DNA from: Rhizobium nepotum 39/7
Lineage (GTDB): Bacteria; Pseudomonadota; Alphaproteobacteria; Rhizobiales; Rhizobiaceae
Assembly: GCF_000949865.1 (NCBI RefSeq)
Contig: NZ_JWJH01000020.1
Location: 62,001 to 126,000 of the forward strand
Direction: 5' to 3'
DNA: 64,000 nt
Shown here: in pieces, positions 21,969-30,534 of the stretch
How positions within the stretch are numbered: the first letter of the stretch is position 1
Layout of the letters: each line of letters begins with the position of its first letter
Program-made: the position numbers and the translations under genes
Notes under the pieces: generated by a model
The model's database searches: none
What the model saw: only the letters and a program-made list of their open reading frames with translations
Told to the model about the DNA's origin: nothing

Positions 21969-22541
21969 ATGAACGCACACCTACAACCCACCGGTTCCGC
22001 CTACTTCATCCAGAAGGAAACGGCTGCCGTTGAAAATCACACGCTGTCGGTTCTGGTCAGCAACGAGCCGGGCGTTCTCGCCCGCGTCATCGGCCTGTTT
22101 TCCGGCCGGGGCTACAACATCGAAAGCCTGACGGTTTCGGAAACCGAGCACGAGGCGCATCTGTCGCGCATCACCATCGTCACGCGCGGCACACCGCTCG
22201 TTCTGGAACAGATCAAGGCGCAGCTGGAACGCATCGTGCCGGTGCATCGGGTTCTCGATCTCACCGTTCGCGCCCGTGAACTCGGGCAGGAACGGCCGAT
22301 CGAGCGCGAAGTGGCGCTCATCAAGGTCGCCGGCTCGGGGGATGCCCGCGCCGAGACGCTGCGCCTTGCGGATGCGTTTCAGGCCAAGGTAGTCGACGCG
22401 ACGGTGGAGCATTTCATCTTCGAGATCACCGGCAAGTCGTCGAAGATCGACCAGTTCGTCGCCATCATCAAGCCGCTCGGCCTGATCGAGATCTGCCGCA
22501 CGGGCATTGCGGCGATGAACCGCGGTTCGCAGGGGATGTAA
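21969..22541 (+). CDS. ilvH: Acetolactate synthase small (regulatory) subunit
   Basis: 190-aa ACT-domain protein that activates the large subunit and mediates valine feedback. The N-terminal ACT domain starts at ~24 (HTLSVLVSNEPGVLARVIGLFSGRGYN) with ESLTVSETEHEAHLSRITIV, and the second domain follows with IEICRTGIAAMNRG at the end. 19 bp after the normal ilvI stop and followed by a strong terminator, so ilvI-ilvH is a two-gene operon. Confidence 0.96.
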   Translation: MNAHLQPTGSAYFIQKETAAVENHTLSVLVSNEPGVLARVIGLFSGRGYNIESLTVSETEHEAHLSRITIVTRGTPLVLEQIKAQLERIVPVHRVLDLTVRARELGQERPIEREVALIKVAGSGDARAETLRLADAFQAKVVDATVEHFIFEITGKSSKIDQFVAIIKPLGLIEICRTGIAAMNRGSQGM

Positions 22542-22576
22542 GTCTCCGCCTTCGAACTACGCTTCAGAATATCAAG

Positions 22577-22601
22577 CCCGCGGTTCACCGCGGGTTTTTT
22601 T
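22577..22601 (+). terminator. Rho-independent terminator of ilvIH
   Basis: CCCGCGG-TTCA-CCGCGGG hairpin (22577-22594) followed by seven T residues. Confidence 0.93.
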
Positions 22602-22627
22602 ATGGAATTTTCTTCGCGGATTAATAT

Positions 22628-22684
22628 TCAACCATATGGTTGACTTCTGGGATCGGCGGCCTATATTCAACAACATGGTTGAAT
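22628..22684 (+). promoter_or_regulatory. Paired ArsR-type operators
   Basis: A perfect 16-bp palindrome TCAACCATATGGTTGA at 22628-22643 and a related inverted repeat ATTCAAC-N6-GTTGAAT at 22665-22684, which contains the arsR start codon. Their centres are about 39 bp apart. This fits autorepression of the ArsR/SRPBCC pair. Confidence 0.75.
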
Positions 22685-23043
22685 TATCTGTTCCACAACT
22701 CGACACTGTCTTTCATGCCCTTGGTGACGCCACGCGGCGCACGATGCTACGCGATCTTTCCTTTGGCGAGCGAACGGTAAGCCAGCTGGCCGCGCCGTTC
22801 GATATATCGCTGGCTGCGGTGTCGAAGCACATCAAGGCGCTGGAGAACGCAGGGCTTATCCGCCGCGAGGTGAGGGGGCGCACCCATGTCTGCCGCCTTG
22901 CACCGGAACCCTTGGCGCAGGCGGATGAATGGCTGAGTTTCTACCGGCAGTTCTGGAACAGCCGCCTCGATATTCTTGAGCAGATGCTCAGGGAGGATGA
23001 ACAGGGAAAATCCCCTGCAGATGGAGAAAATGACAATGGCTGA
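22675..23043 (+). CDS. ArsR-family winged-helix regulator
   Basis: 122-aa ArsR/SmtB-type repressor: LDTVFHALGDATRRTMLRDL, then RTVSQLAAPFDISLAAVSKH as helix-turn-helix and the wing RREVRGRTHVCRLAPE. No cysteine cluster for metal binding is seen, so it belongs to the ArsR subgroup paired with SRPBCC (START/AHSA1-like) genes. ATG 22675 is chosen over the frame opening at 22636; it lies within an operator-like repeat. It overlaps the next gene. Confidence 0.88.
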   Translation: MVELSVPQLDTVFHALGDATRRTMLRDLSFGERTVSQLAAPFDISLAAVSKHIKALENAGLIRREVRGRTHVCRLAPEPLAQADEWLSFYRQFWNSRLDILEQMLREDEQGKSPADGENDNG

Positions 23044-23569
23044 TATTGCAATGTCTGACACCTATGGCCAACTCGTCGAACCGACGACCCTGAAGATCGA
23101 GCGGCTTCTGCCCGGACCGATCGAACGGGTGTGGGCCTATCTGACACAAAGCGAGCTTCGCCGCCGGTGGCTGGCATCCGGCGAAATGAAACTTGCGCCC
23201 GATGCGCCGTTCGAACTGGTCTGGCGCAACGACGAGCTTTCCGATCCGCCGGGCAACCGCCCCGAAGGTTTTTCCGGAGAACACAAGATGGCGTCGCGCA
23301 TCATCACCGTTGTTCCGCCGCACCGCCTCGTCTTCAGCTGGGGCGAGAATGCGGAAGTGTCTATCGAGCTTCAGGCTCTGGGCAAGGAAGTGCTTCTGAC
23401 GCTGGTCCACCGCCGTCTGGCGGAGCGCTCGACCAGGCTCAATGTCAGCGCCGGCTGGCACGCGCATCTCGATGTTCTTGCCGCTCGCCTTCAGGAAAAG
23501 GAACCGGAGCCCTTCTGGGATGCCTGGCTGGAACTGAAAAAGGAATATGATCGCCGCATACCGTCGTAA
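23036..23569 (+). CDS. SRPBCC (AHSA1-like) domain protein
   Basis: ~177-aa single-domain SRPBCC/AHSA1-type protein: LKIERLLPGPIERVWAYLTQ at the start, RWLASGEMKLAPDAPFELVW, and the C-terminal helix SAGWHAHLDVLAARLQ. The fold makes a deep hydrophobic cavity for ligands; the ligand is unknown. ATG 23036 (or 23030) lies inside the end of arsR, implying coupled translation. ArsR-SRPBCC pairs are widespread in soil bacteria. Confidence 0.85.
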   Translation: MADIAMSDTYGQLVEPTTLKIERLLPGPIERVWAYLTQSELRRRWLASGEMKLAPDAPFELVWRNDELSDPPGNRPEGFSGEHKMASRIITVVPPHRLVFSWGENAEVSIELQALGKEVLLTLVHRRLAERSTRLNVSAGWHAHLDVLAARLQEKEPEPFWDAWLELKKEYDRRIPS

Positions 23570-23753
23570 AGCGCCGCAGGTGCTTTCGCATGACGGCGCG
23601 GAGCACCGCGCCGTTACTGCCGCTTCAGGGAACGCTTGGAAAGATACGATTGCCTGATCGATGTGAGCGCCCCGGTCTTGATCCGCAGCGTTCACATTCC
23701 GATTCAACCGCTTCAGCGTCCGATTCCGAAAACCCCGTTAACGCTCTGTTCCA
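23570..23753. other. Spacer between convergent genes with a GC hairpin
   Basis: Contains GGCGCGG-AGCA-CCGCGCC (23595-23612), which could end the SRPBCC transcript although a T-run is missing. No gene supported. Confidence 0.5.
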
Positions 23754-24599
23754 TCAAAGCATTTCCAGCGCGATCTTTCGCGTCGGCGGCGGGAAGGCGG
23801 CGTCGAGCGCGGCCCAGTCCTCGTCGGTGATCTCCAGATCGGTCGCGCCACGGTTTTCCTCCACGCGGGCGGCGCTGGCGGATTTCGGGATGGCGATGAC
23901 GCCTTCTCTTTCCAGCAGAAAGGCCAGCGCCAGCTGCGCCGGCGTTGCCTGATTGGCCTTGGCGATACGGATGAGTTCGTGGTTTTTGAGGATGCGGCCC
24001 TGCTCTATGGGGGAGTAGGCCATCAGCGGCACGCCGTGCTGCTGGCACCAGGGCAGAAGCGTAAATTCCGGTCCGCGCCGGGACAGGTTGTAGAGCACCT
24101 GGTTGGCGGCGCACTTTTCGCCATCCGCAACCGTGAAAAGCTCTTCCATGTCGTCGGTGTCGAAATTGGAGACGCCCCAGTCGCCGATCTTGCCGTCTTT
24201 TTTCAACCGCTCGAAAGCCGCCACTGTTTCCGCGAGCGGATGCTCGCCGCGCCAGTGCAGCAGATAAAGATCGATATGGTCGGTGCCGAGCCTTGCGAGG
24301 CTGCGATCGCAAGCCTCCACGGTGCCTCTGGCGCTGGCGTTCCAGGGATAGACCTTGCTGACCAGAAACACCTCATCGCGCCGGCCGGCAATCGCCGCGC
24401 CGACCACTTGTTCGGATCGGCCGTCGGCATACATTTCGGCCGTGTCGATCAATGTCATGCCGAGATCGATCGCCTTGCGGATGCTCTCGATCTCTTGCGG
24501 AGCGGACGATCTCACCTCCCCCATGTTCCAGGTGCCGAGGCCAAGGGCTGGAACCTCTTTTCCGGATGGCAGGGTGACGGAAGGCATGTCGTCATACAT
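23754..24599 (-). CDS. Aldo/keto reductase
   Basis: 281-aa (beta/alpha)8 NADPH-dependent aldo/keto reductase. The tetrad is visible as Asp52 and Tyr57 ([15 protein letters not shown]), Lys82 (LVSKVYPWN) and His115 ([10 protein letters not shown]). The cofactor-binding end [17 protein letters not shown] is present. Carbonyl substrate unknown. It is a single gene on the minus strand with ~180 bp upstream before the next gene. The start ATG at 24599 could also be the internal ATG five codons in (MPSVTLPSG). Confidence 0.9.
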   Translation of the reverse strand: MYDDMPSVTLPSGKEVPALGLGTWNMGEVRSSAPQEIESIRKAIDLGMTLIDTAEMYADGRSEQVVGAAIAGRRDEVFLVSKVYPWNASARGTVEACDRSLARLGTDHIDLYLLHWRGEHPLAETVAAFERLKKDGKIGDWGVSNFDTDDMEELFTVADGEKCAANQVLYNLSRRGPEFTLLPWCQQHGVPLMAYSPIEQGRILKNHELIRIAKANQATPAQLALAFLLEREGVIAIPKSASAARVEENRGATDLEITDEDWAALDAAFPPPTRKIALEML

Positions 24600-24780
24600 T
24601 GGTTTGCTCCAGCGTTTGTCAAAGGGAGAATAGCCTGTTGTCCAGACTTCTCAAACCCGACACGGAGGGGATCGATCCATAAAAAAATTGACCTCGCCTG
24701 TCGTTCTGTCCGGCTGGTTTGATCGTGGTCCGGCGGAGACCACGATTATCGGAACCTTCGTTGTGCTGAAATAGACGCTC

Positions 24781-25566
24781 TTACGTCGGGAACTGGCGGT
24801 AACATTCCTCGGCGATCTTCTGCACTTCGGTGCGTGTCAGTTCGGCGGAAACGGCATAACCGAGTTCGTTGTCGATCCAGTAAAAGGTCTCGATGCCGTC
24901 GGCGCTCGCCATGCGGAAGCTGGTGGTGCGATTTTCCTCGTTATGGCCGATCAGCACCGTCACCCGGCGGCCGGTCTTGTCCTGATACATCAGCATCGCG
25001 CCAGGCTTGCCGCTGACGGGGATGAGGCGTCCGCCGACGAGATCATATCCGAGTTTGGAGAGATCGGGGATCGCAAAGGGATAACCGAGCCGCTTGCCGA
25101 GCCATGTCGCAAGGTGCTGTTGCTCCCCGGCTCCGACCTCAACGGGGTGGCGTACTTCGCTAGCGTAAATGAGATAGGCCGATTTCGCCTGTGCGGGAAT
25201 GTCCGTCGTCAGCGATGCCAGTACCACGTCCTGCGGCGTGGAGAGGGACTGCGGCAAAAACCTGCCGGCTGCGGCACCTGCCGCGAAGATCAGCAAGGCG
25301 GCCGCCGTCCGAGGAAGAAACGGCTTCGGCCTCCATGTGGAGCCTGTTTTGCGGTTCAGCATCGCGGTGTCGTGCGGATGTTCGGCGGCATAGGTGGCGA
25401 ATGCGTTTCGCAGGGCTTCGGCCTGCTTTTTCCAGTCCTGCACGCGGCTCTGCTCTTCCGGCCTTTCGGTCAGCCATGCCTCGACAGCCGCGCGGTCATC
25501 ATCGGACAAAAGCCCGTCGACATAGGCGTGCAGATCGTCTTCGGTTATGGCGTCGGGCCTTGTCAT
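24781..25566 (-). CDS. Anti-sigma factor (zinc-finger-less, membrane-anchored)
   Basis: 261-aa protein starting ITEDDLHAYVDGLLSDDDRAAVE, the N-terminal pattern of RsiW/ChrR-type anti-sigma domains, with one membrane helix around residues 87-104 (AAALLIFAAGAAAGRFL) and a ~150-aa periplasmic domain. No HxxxCxxC zinc motif is seen. The start overlaps the ECF sigma gene by 4 bases. It would hold the sigma factor at the membrane until an envelope signal, probably oxidative, is sensed. Confidence 0.85.
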   Translation of the reverse strand: MTRPDAITEDDLHAYVDGLLSDDDRAAVEAWLTERPEEQSRVQDWKKQAEALRNAFATYAAEHPHDTAMLNRKTGSTWRPKPFLPRTAAALLIFAAGAAAGRFLPQSLSTPQDVVLASLTTDIPAQAKSAYLIYASEVRHPVEVGAGEQQHLATWLGKRLGYPFAIPDLSKLGYDLVGGRLIPVSGKPGAMLMYQDKTGRRVTVLIGHNEENRTTSFRMASADGIETFYWIDNELGYAVSAELTRTEVQKIAEECYRQFPT

Positions 25567-26099
25567 CGTGGTCTCCGCAGGGGAATGATATTGTCCGCCG
25601 CCAAGTGCTGGCGAAGGGTTTCGCGGGCGCGGGACAGTCTGGACATGACGGTGCCTACGGGGATCGACAATGTCTCGGCCGCCTCCTGATAGCTGTAACC
25701 TTCCACCGTCACCAGCATCAGCACCGCCCGCATCTCGGGCGAAAGAAGCGCCAGAGCGCCGTGCAGCCGGTCGTTCTCCAGCGTATCGCCGAGCGTATCG
25801 GCAATGGCGATCTCTTCATGGCCGTCGAGACTTTCGGACGGGTGACGTTTCTCTGTGCGATGGCGGTTGCGATAAAGATTCGTCATTATCGTGTAAGCCC
25901 ATGATTTCAGAGCTGTTCCGCGCCACTGCCTTCTGTTGGTCAGTGCCTTTTCCACACAGTCCTGCAGAAGGTCCTCGCCATCGGCGTCGGAACGGGAAAG
26001 GCTGCGGGAATAACGCCGCAGCATGGGTATCAGCGCCAGCATCTCCGCCTCGAAGGTGCCGGCTGCGGGGGAGAGGTTCCCCCGCGTTTTGCCATTCAT
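25563..26099 (-). CDS. ECF-type RNA polymerase sigma factor
   Basis: ~178-aa sigma-70 family ECF factor. Region 2 includes MLRRYSRSLSRSDADGEDLLQDCVEKAL and WAYTIMTNLYRNRHRTEKR. Region 4 is LSPEMRAVLMLVTVEGYSYQEAAETLSIPVGTVMSRLSRARE. The ATG at 26099 is preferred to 26129 because the latter overlaps the upstream gene. It precedes and overlaps its anti-sigma gene, and follows the small secreted protein by a few bases, so the three probably form one operon. Confidence 0.92.
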   Translation of the reverse strand: MNGKTRGNLSPAAGTFEAEMLALIPMLRRYSRSLSRSDADGEDLLQDCVEKALTNRRQWRGTALKSWAYTIMTNLYRNRHRTEKRHPSESLDGHEEIAIADTLGDTLENDRLHGALALLSPEMRAVLMLVTVEGYSYQEAAETLSIPVGTVMSRLSRARETLRQHLAADNIIPLRRPR

Positions 26100-26103
26100 G
26101 CCA

Positions 26104-26478
26104 TCAGGGTTTTGCGGCATCCCATACACCGTTCATACCGTCGCCGGTAGCGTCGCCTTTTTTCGTGTCCTTGACCCAGTAATAAAGCGGCATGCCATCC
26201 TTTGCCCACTGCATCTTGCCGTCCTTGCGCGTCACGACGGAATAGGCGCCCTCGGCCTTATCACCAGTCGCTGCGAAAAACGGCGGCCAGTTCACCGCGC
26301 ATTTGTCGTAACAATTGGATACGCCCTTCTTGTCGTTCTTGAAAGTGTAGAGCGTCATGCCTTTTTCGCCGGCAAGTACATTGCCTTTTTCGGTCTTGAC
26401 CGTTTCGACCGCAGGGGCCGCATAGGCTGTCCCGGCAAAAGCCAGAACGAGGGCGGGAACGATAAAGCGGATTTTCAT
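26104..26478 (-). CDS. Secreted COG4315-type repeat protein
   Basis: ~124-aa exported protein. The signal peptide is MKIRFIVPALVLAFAGTAYA, followed by two copies of the Y-x-F/W-x-x-D/K type motif of COG4315 (GMTLYTFKNDKKGVSNCYDKC and GMPLYYWVKDTKKGDATGDG). Two Cys in CYDKC are conserved in that family. Function is unknown; these proteins often accompany ECF sigma loci. ATG 26478 is chosen because AAGGAGG lies 8 bases upstream. Confidence 0.85.
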   Translation of the reverse strand: MKIRFIVPALVLAFAGTAYAAPAVETVKTEKGNVLAGEKGMTLYTFKNDKKGVSNCYDKCAVNWPPFFAATGDKAEGAYSVVTRKDGKMQWAKDGMPLYYWVKDTKKGDATGDGMNGVWDAAKP

Positions 26479-26626
26479 GGACATATCCTCCTTGGTTCGA
26501 GCGGCATCTGCCGCCAGCACATCAAGAGACACCGCAGGCCGCCGGATTATTCCCCGGCGAAGCGCGATTTCCGTGATTTTTAAACTTATCCATTGAGCTA
26601 AGTGTTTTGCCGTGATAGTTAGCCTT

Positions 26627-26986
26627 ATGGAAAACTATTCGGATGCGCTCAATGACATCTTCCAGTCTCTTGCCGATCCGACCAGGCGGGCCGTGCTTTT
26701 GCGGCTGGGCGGCGGGGATGCGAGCATCGGCACGCTTGCCGAACCTTTCGCCATGGCCCTGCCGTCGTTCATGAAACACATCCGTCTGCTGGAAGAGGCG
26801 GGATTGATTGTGACGCGCAAGCAGGGCCGGGTCCGGTTCTGCTCACTGGAAAAACAGCGGTTTTCGATGCTCGAGGGCTGGCTTTCGCAACAGCATGCCA
26901 TCTGGGAAGGCCGGACGGACCGGCTTGAACAGTTCGTCATGGCGCAACAGGACAAGACCTCACGGAAAGGGGAGAATGACAAATGA
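26627..26986 (+). CDS. ArsR-family regulator (second ArsR-SRPBCC pair)
   Basis: 119-aa winged-helix protein: ALNDIFQSLADPTRRAVLLRL, then the recognition region LPSFMKHIRLLEEAGLIVTRKQGRVRFC. The SFMKH segment is typical of the subgroup fused or linked to AHSA1-like proteins. The frame opens at 26612 (GTG); ATG 26627 is the likely start. An imperfect inverted repeat AACTTATCC...TAAGTGTTT lies ~20-40 bp upstream and may be its operator. It overlaps the SRPBCC gene as ATGA. Confidence 0.87.
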   Translation: MENYSDALNDIFQSLADPTRRAVLLRLGGGDASIGTLAEPFAMALPSFMKHIRLLEEAGLIVTRKQGRVRFCSLEKQRFSMLEGWLSQQHAIWEGRTDRLEQFVMAQQDKTSRKGENDK

Positions 26987-27465
26987 CCGATACTTTCAAT
27001 CCTGATCTCGATCTGAAGATTTCAAGGATCATAAGAGCGCCGCGCCGCCTCGTCTGGAACGCCTGGACCGACAAGGCCAGCCTCGAACAATGGTGGGTGC
27101 CGCATCCCGGCAAATGCCGCGTCGAGCGCATGGAGCTTTACCCCGGCGGCGCGTTCGAGACGCGCTACAGCGAGGATGGCACGGCATTCGGCGACCATAT
27201 CAGCGGATGTTTTCTGGCGGTGGATGCCGAGGAGCGTCTGATCTTCACCGATGCGCTGACATCGGGCTTTCGCCCGTCCGCCCGCCCGTTCCTCACCGCC
27301 GTCATGAGTTTTCGCGATCACCCCGATGGCATGGAATATGTGGCCTATGCCATGCACAGAAACCCAGAAGATCGTGACAAGCATGCCGAGATGGGCTTCT
27401 TTGACGGCTGGAACACGGTTGCCGAGCAATTGGCTGAGCTTGTCGAAAAGCAGGCGGTCAATTGA
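26983..27465 (+). CDS. SRPBCC (AHSA1-like) protein, second pair
   Basis: 160-aa SRPBCC domain: LKISRIIRAPRRLVWNAWTD, LEQWWVPHPGKCRVERMEL, FTDALTSGFRP, HAEMGFFDGWNTVAEQLAEL. The WWVP pattern is typical of AHSA1/YndB-type proteins. Translationally coupled to the preceding ArsR. Ligand unknown. Confidence 0.87.
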   Translation: MTDTFNPDLDLKISRIIRAPRRLVWNAWTDKASLEQWWVPHPGKCRVERMELYPGGAFETRYSEDGTAFGDHISGCFLAVDAEERLIFTDALTSGFRPSARPFLTAVMSFRDHPDGMEYVAYAMHRNPEDRDKHAEMGFFDGWNTVAEQLAELVEKQAVN

Positions 27466-27541
27466 GGCCTTTGTCGCGGTGCGATTCATCTTTCGTTCTT
27501 TTTCTGTTGCGCATGATGCTCGAATCCTGCGATGAGGGCGC

Positions 27542-28669
27542 ATGTTATTTTCACCGCAACAGGACGAAGCGCTCAAGGCTGTTTCCCGCTGGCTGAAGGA
27601 AGGCCGGACGCCGGTTTTCCGGCTGTTCGGTTATGCCGGAACCGGCAAGACGACGCTTGCCAAACATTTCGCGGAAAACGTCGATGGTGAGGTGCTGTTT
27701 GCGGCCTTCACCGGCAAGGCGGCGCAGGTGCTGCGCTCGCGCGGGGCGACCAACGCCCGCACCATCCACTCGCTGATCTACCGCCCGCGCGGCGAAGAAA
27801 CGGTGGAAGATGAGGAGACCGGCAAGACGTCCGTCGCGCCGATGTTCTCCATCAACCGCCAGAGCCCGCTCGCCAAGGCGGCACTCATCATCATCGATGA
27901 ATGTTCTATGGTGGACGAGCAGCTCGGCAAGGATCTGATGAGTTTCGGCACGCCGATCCTCGTACTCGGTGATCCCGGACAGCTGCCGCCGGTTTCGGGC
28001 GGCGGCTTTTTCACCGAGCAGGAGCCGGATTATCTGCTGTCCGAAATCCACCGTCAGGCCAAGGACAATCCCATCATCCATCTTGCCATGGAAGTTCGGG
28101 AAGGCCGGGAGATCATGCGCGGCGATTACGGGGCCGCGCAGGTGATTTCCAAGTCCGAGGTGACGCAATCGCTCGTGCTCGATGCCGATCAGGTGCTCGT
28201 CGGCACCAATCGCACCCGCCGCCGTTATAATCAGCGGCTTCGCGAGCTGAAGGGCTTCACCGCCGATTATCCGCAATCCGGCGACAAGCTGGTTTGCCTG
28301 AGGAACGATCCGACCAAGGGCCTGCTGAACGGCTCGCTCTGGCAGGTCATGAGTTCTTCGCGCGAGACGGTGAAACCGGGCATCAACCTGATGATCCGGC
28401 CCGAGGACGACGATATGGATCGCGGCGCGGCCAAGATCAAATTGTTGAAGGCGGCGTTCGAGGATGTGGAGACCGAAATTCCGTGGACCACCCGCAAGCG
28501 TTATGACGAGTTCGATTTCGGCTATGCGCTGACCGTGCACAAGGCGCAGGGTTCGCAGTGGAACAATGTTGTTCTCTTCGACGAGAGCTATGCCTTTCGC
28601 GATTCACGCGAACGGTGGCTTTATACCGCCATTACGCGCGCGGCGGAGACCCTGACCATCGTTCGCTGA
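27542..28669 (+). CDS. RecD/Dda-like superfamily 1B DNA helicase
   Basis: 375-aa single-unit SF1 helicase: Walker A LFGYAGTGKTTLAKHF (~31), AAFTGKAAQVLRSRG (motif Ia), IIIDECSMVD (Walker B), LVLGDPGQLPPV (motif III), FGYALTVHKAQGSQWNNVVLFDES (motif V), WLYTAITRA (motif VI). It has no N-terminal extension as in RecD2, so it resembles short Dda/PIF1-like forms. Role in repair or recombination inferred. ATG 27542 has no strong RBS. Confidence 0.9.
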   Translation: MLFSPQQDEALKAVSRWLKEGRTPVFRLFGYAGTGKTTLAKHFAENVDGEVLFAAFTGKAAQVLRSRGATNARTIHSLIYRPRGEETVEDEETGKTSVAPMFSINRQSPLAKAALIIIDECSMVDEQLGKDLMSFGTPILVLGDPGQLPPVSGGGFFTEQEPDYLLSEIHRQAKDNPIIHLAMEVREGREIMRGDYGAAQVISKSEVTQSLVLDADQVLVGTNRTRRRYNQRLRELKGFTADYPQSGDKLVCLRNDPTKGLLNGSLWQVMSSSRETVKPGINLMIRPEDDDMDRGAAKIKLLKAAFEDVETEIPWTTRKRYDEFDFGYALTVHKAQGSQWNNVVLFDESYAFRDSRERWLYTAITRAAETLTIVR

Positions 28670-28725
28670 GATAGAGCATTTCCGGTGAACACCGGATCGT
28701 CATCAATGCTCTATCTTCTCATTTT
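28670..28725 (+). terminator. Hairpin and candidate terminator after the helicase gene
   Basis: GATAGAGCATT (28670-28680) pairs with AATGCTCTATC (28705-28715), enclosing CCGGTG-AA-CACCGG, followed by TTCTCATTTT. It overlaps a sequence block (28735-28785, GCACTTTTCCTGGACATGCTC type) that I recognise as a common rhizobial intergenic repeat. Confidence 0.55.
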
Positions 28726-28778
28726 GCGCATTGCCCGGACGGAAAACCGCGACGCACTTTTCCTGGACATGCTCCGTT

Positions 28779-29474
28779 TCAAGCGCGGATAACACCGAGC
28801 AAAACCGCCTTGGCGACCGCCTGAAAGCGGTTGCTGGCATTGAACTTGCCGATGATCTTCGCCTCCAGCACATTGAGGTCGGTGCCCGAAAGACCAAGCG
28901 CGCGGGCGAGCCGTACCGGCGCATAACCTTCCGCCATCAGTTCCAGGCATTTTCGTTCCGCGTCGGTCAGCGCGATATCCTTGGCCGGGCTCCGCTCAGC
29001 GGTGTCGAAGCCATCCATATCGGTGTCGGCGATAAGCAGTTCTTCGATCTGCTGGGCCTGACGCTGAAGAGTGGAACGCTCGGCGGTCAATTCCCTTTTC
29101 CGCTGTCTCAGCGCGGCGTGAAATATCTCGTCCGCCTCCTCCTGCGAGAGCGAACGGACAAGTTTTTCCATGATGTCGGTAATGGCCGCGACGGAAATAC
29201 CCACTTCGCGGCAGACATTGATGACTGCCATGCGCTGCACGTTGCGGTGGGAATAGACCCGCATCTGGCCGATGCGTTTCGAGGTCAGCAGCGCCTTTTC
29301 CTCGTAGAAATGGAGGGTTCGGTGCGTTACTCCGAAGATGTTGGCCATGTCGGCGATGGGAACCGGTTCGGCGGGCAGGGAGGAGGGCAGGCTTATGTCC
29401 GGTAAAAAGCTGCTGATTCTTAGATTGGGTTTGTCCTCGTCGCCGTGTTCAAACGGCATCCTGCCATCCTGCAT
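28779..29474 (-). CDS. MerR-family regulator with C-terminal LuxR-like HTH
   Basis: 231-aa protein joining two DNA-binding domains. Residues ~38-105 form a MerR winged helix (VPIADMANIFGVTHRTLHFYEEKALL, IGQMRVYSHRNVQRM), followed by a coiled coil (LRQRKRELTAERSTLQRQAQQIEELL). Residues ~168-228 form a LuxR/GerE-like HTH (LTDAERKCLELMAEGYAPVRLARALGL, NVLEAKIIGKFNASNRFQAVAKAVL). Residues 1-37 are disordered. The signal and targets are not evident. Confidence 0.83.
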   Translation of the reverse strand: MQDGRMPFEHGDEDKPNLRISSFLPDISLPSSLPAEPVPIADMANIFGVTHRTLHFYEEKALLTSKRIGQMRVYSHRNVQRMAVINVCREVGISVAAITDIMEKLVRSLSQEEADEIFHAALRQRKRELTAERSTLQRQAQQIEELLIADTDMDGFDTAERSPAKDIALTDAERKCLELMAEGYAPVRLARALGLSGTDLNVLEAKIIGKFNASNRFQAVAKAVLLGVIRA

Positions 29475-29707
29475 CGTTTCCCCCTTCGCGCTTATTGACA
29501 GTGTGCCTGCTTTTTATGGCATCCGTTGCCTGTTCCCCGTCACGGACCTGTCTTCTGATCAAGACATTTTGCCGAACACTGCATAAGAACCGTAACGTGT
29601 ATTGCCTGTTTTCGTTCCCGTATCCTTAAAATTTTTTATCGGCCTCCTTGCGGTCGGCGTCAACCTGCGTGAAACAGGGTGTAGATTCCGAACCGGAGCC
29701 CAATGCC

Positions 29708-30463
29708 ATGCCCGCCAAACTTTCCGTCAATCTGAACGCAATTGCCATGCTGCGCAACCGTCGCGATCTTCCATGGCCGGATGTCGCGTATTTCGGGCAT
29801 ATTGCACTGGCGGCTGGGGCAAGCGGGCTGACTGTACACCCTCGTCCCGACCAGCGCCATATCCGCTTTTCGGACCTGCCCGTGCTGCGCGCGCTCATCG
29901 ATGACAGTTTCCCCGCAGCGGAATTCAACATCGAAGGTTATCCGACCGAGGATTTTCTCGTTCTGTGCGAAGAGACCCAGCCGGAGCAGGTGACGCTGGT
30001 GCCTGACGATCCGTCGCAGGCGACGTCCGACCATGGCTGGGATTTTCAAAAACACGCTGTTTTCCTGAAACAGGTCGTTGGTCGCCTGAAGGCTGGCGGT
30101 ATGCGGGTCTCGCTTTTTGCCGATGGCGACGGTGAGCGCGAAGCGGTGGAACTGGCGGCTGAGACGGGTGCGGCCCGCATCGAGCTTTATACCGGTCCCT
30201 ATGGCGGCTGTTTTGACGATCCGCAAAAGGGTGACGCGCTTCTGGAAAAACTCGGACAGACGGCGGATTACGCCGCAGCGCTCGGGCTTGCCGTCAATGC
30301 CGGCCATGACCTGACTGTAGCAAACCTGCCCAAGCTTATGAAACGCATACCTTATCTCGCTGAGGTCTCCATCGGCCACGGGTTGACGGCGGATGCGCTG
30401 GAATATGGCATGGCTGAAACAGTCCGGCGTTTTTGTCGCGCCTGCGGTCAGGCTATTTCATAA
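29708..30463 (+). CDS. pdxJ: Pyridoxine 5'-phosphate synthase
   Basis: 251-aa PdxJ TIM-barrel, which condenses 3-amino-1-hydroxyacetone phosphate with deoxyxylulose 5-phosphate to pyridoxine phosphate. [21 protein letters not shown] at the N-terminus, [57 protein letters not shown], and [13 protein letters not shown] with [16 protein letters not shown] at the phosphate site are all present. The frame opens at 29648, but the homologous start is ATG 29708. Confidence 0.96.
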   Translation: MPAKLSVNLNAIAMLRNRRDLPWPDVAYFGHIALAAGASGLTVHPRPDQRHIRFSDLPVLRALIDDSFPAAEFNIEGYPTEDFLVLCEETQPEQVTLVPDDPSQATSDHGWDFQKHAVFLKQVVGRLKAGGMRVSLFADGDGEREAVELAAETGAARIELYTGPYGGCFDDPQKGDALLEKLGQTADYAAALGLAVNAGHDLTVANLPKLMKRIPYLAEVSIGHGLTADALEYGMAETVRRFCRACGQAIS

Positions 30464-30534
30464 CCAAAGTCAATTTTTTTGCCTATAATTGGCGGGCGCA
30501 TGCTCCGTGCGCGAGCTTTTGAAGGCAGAGACAT

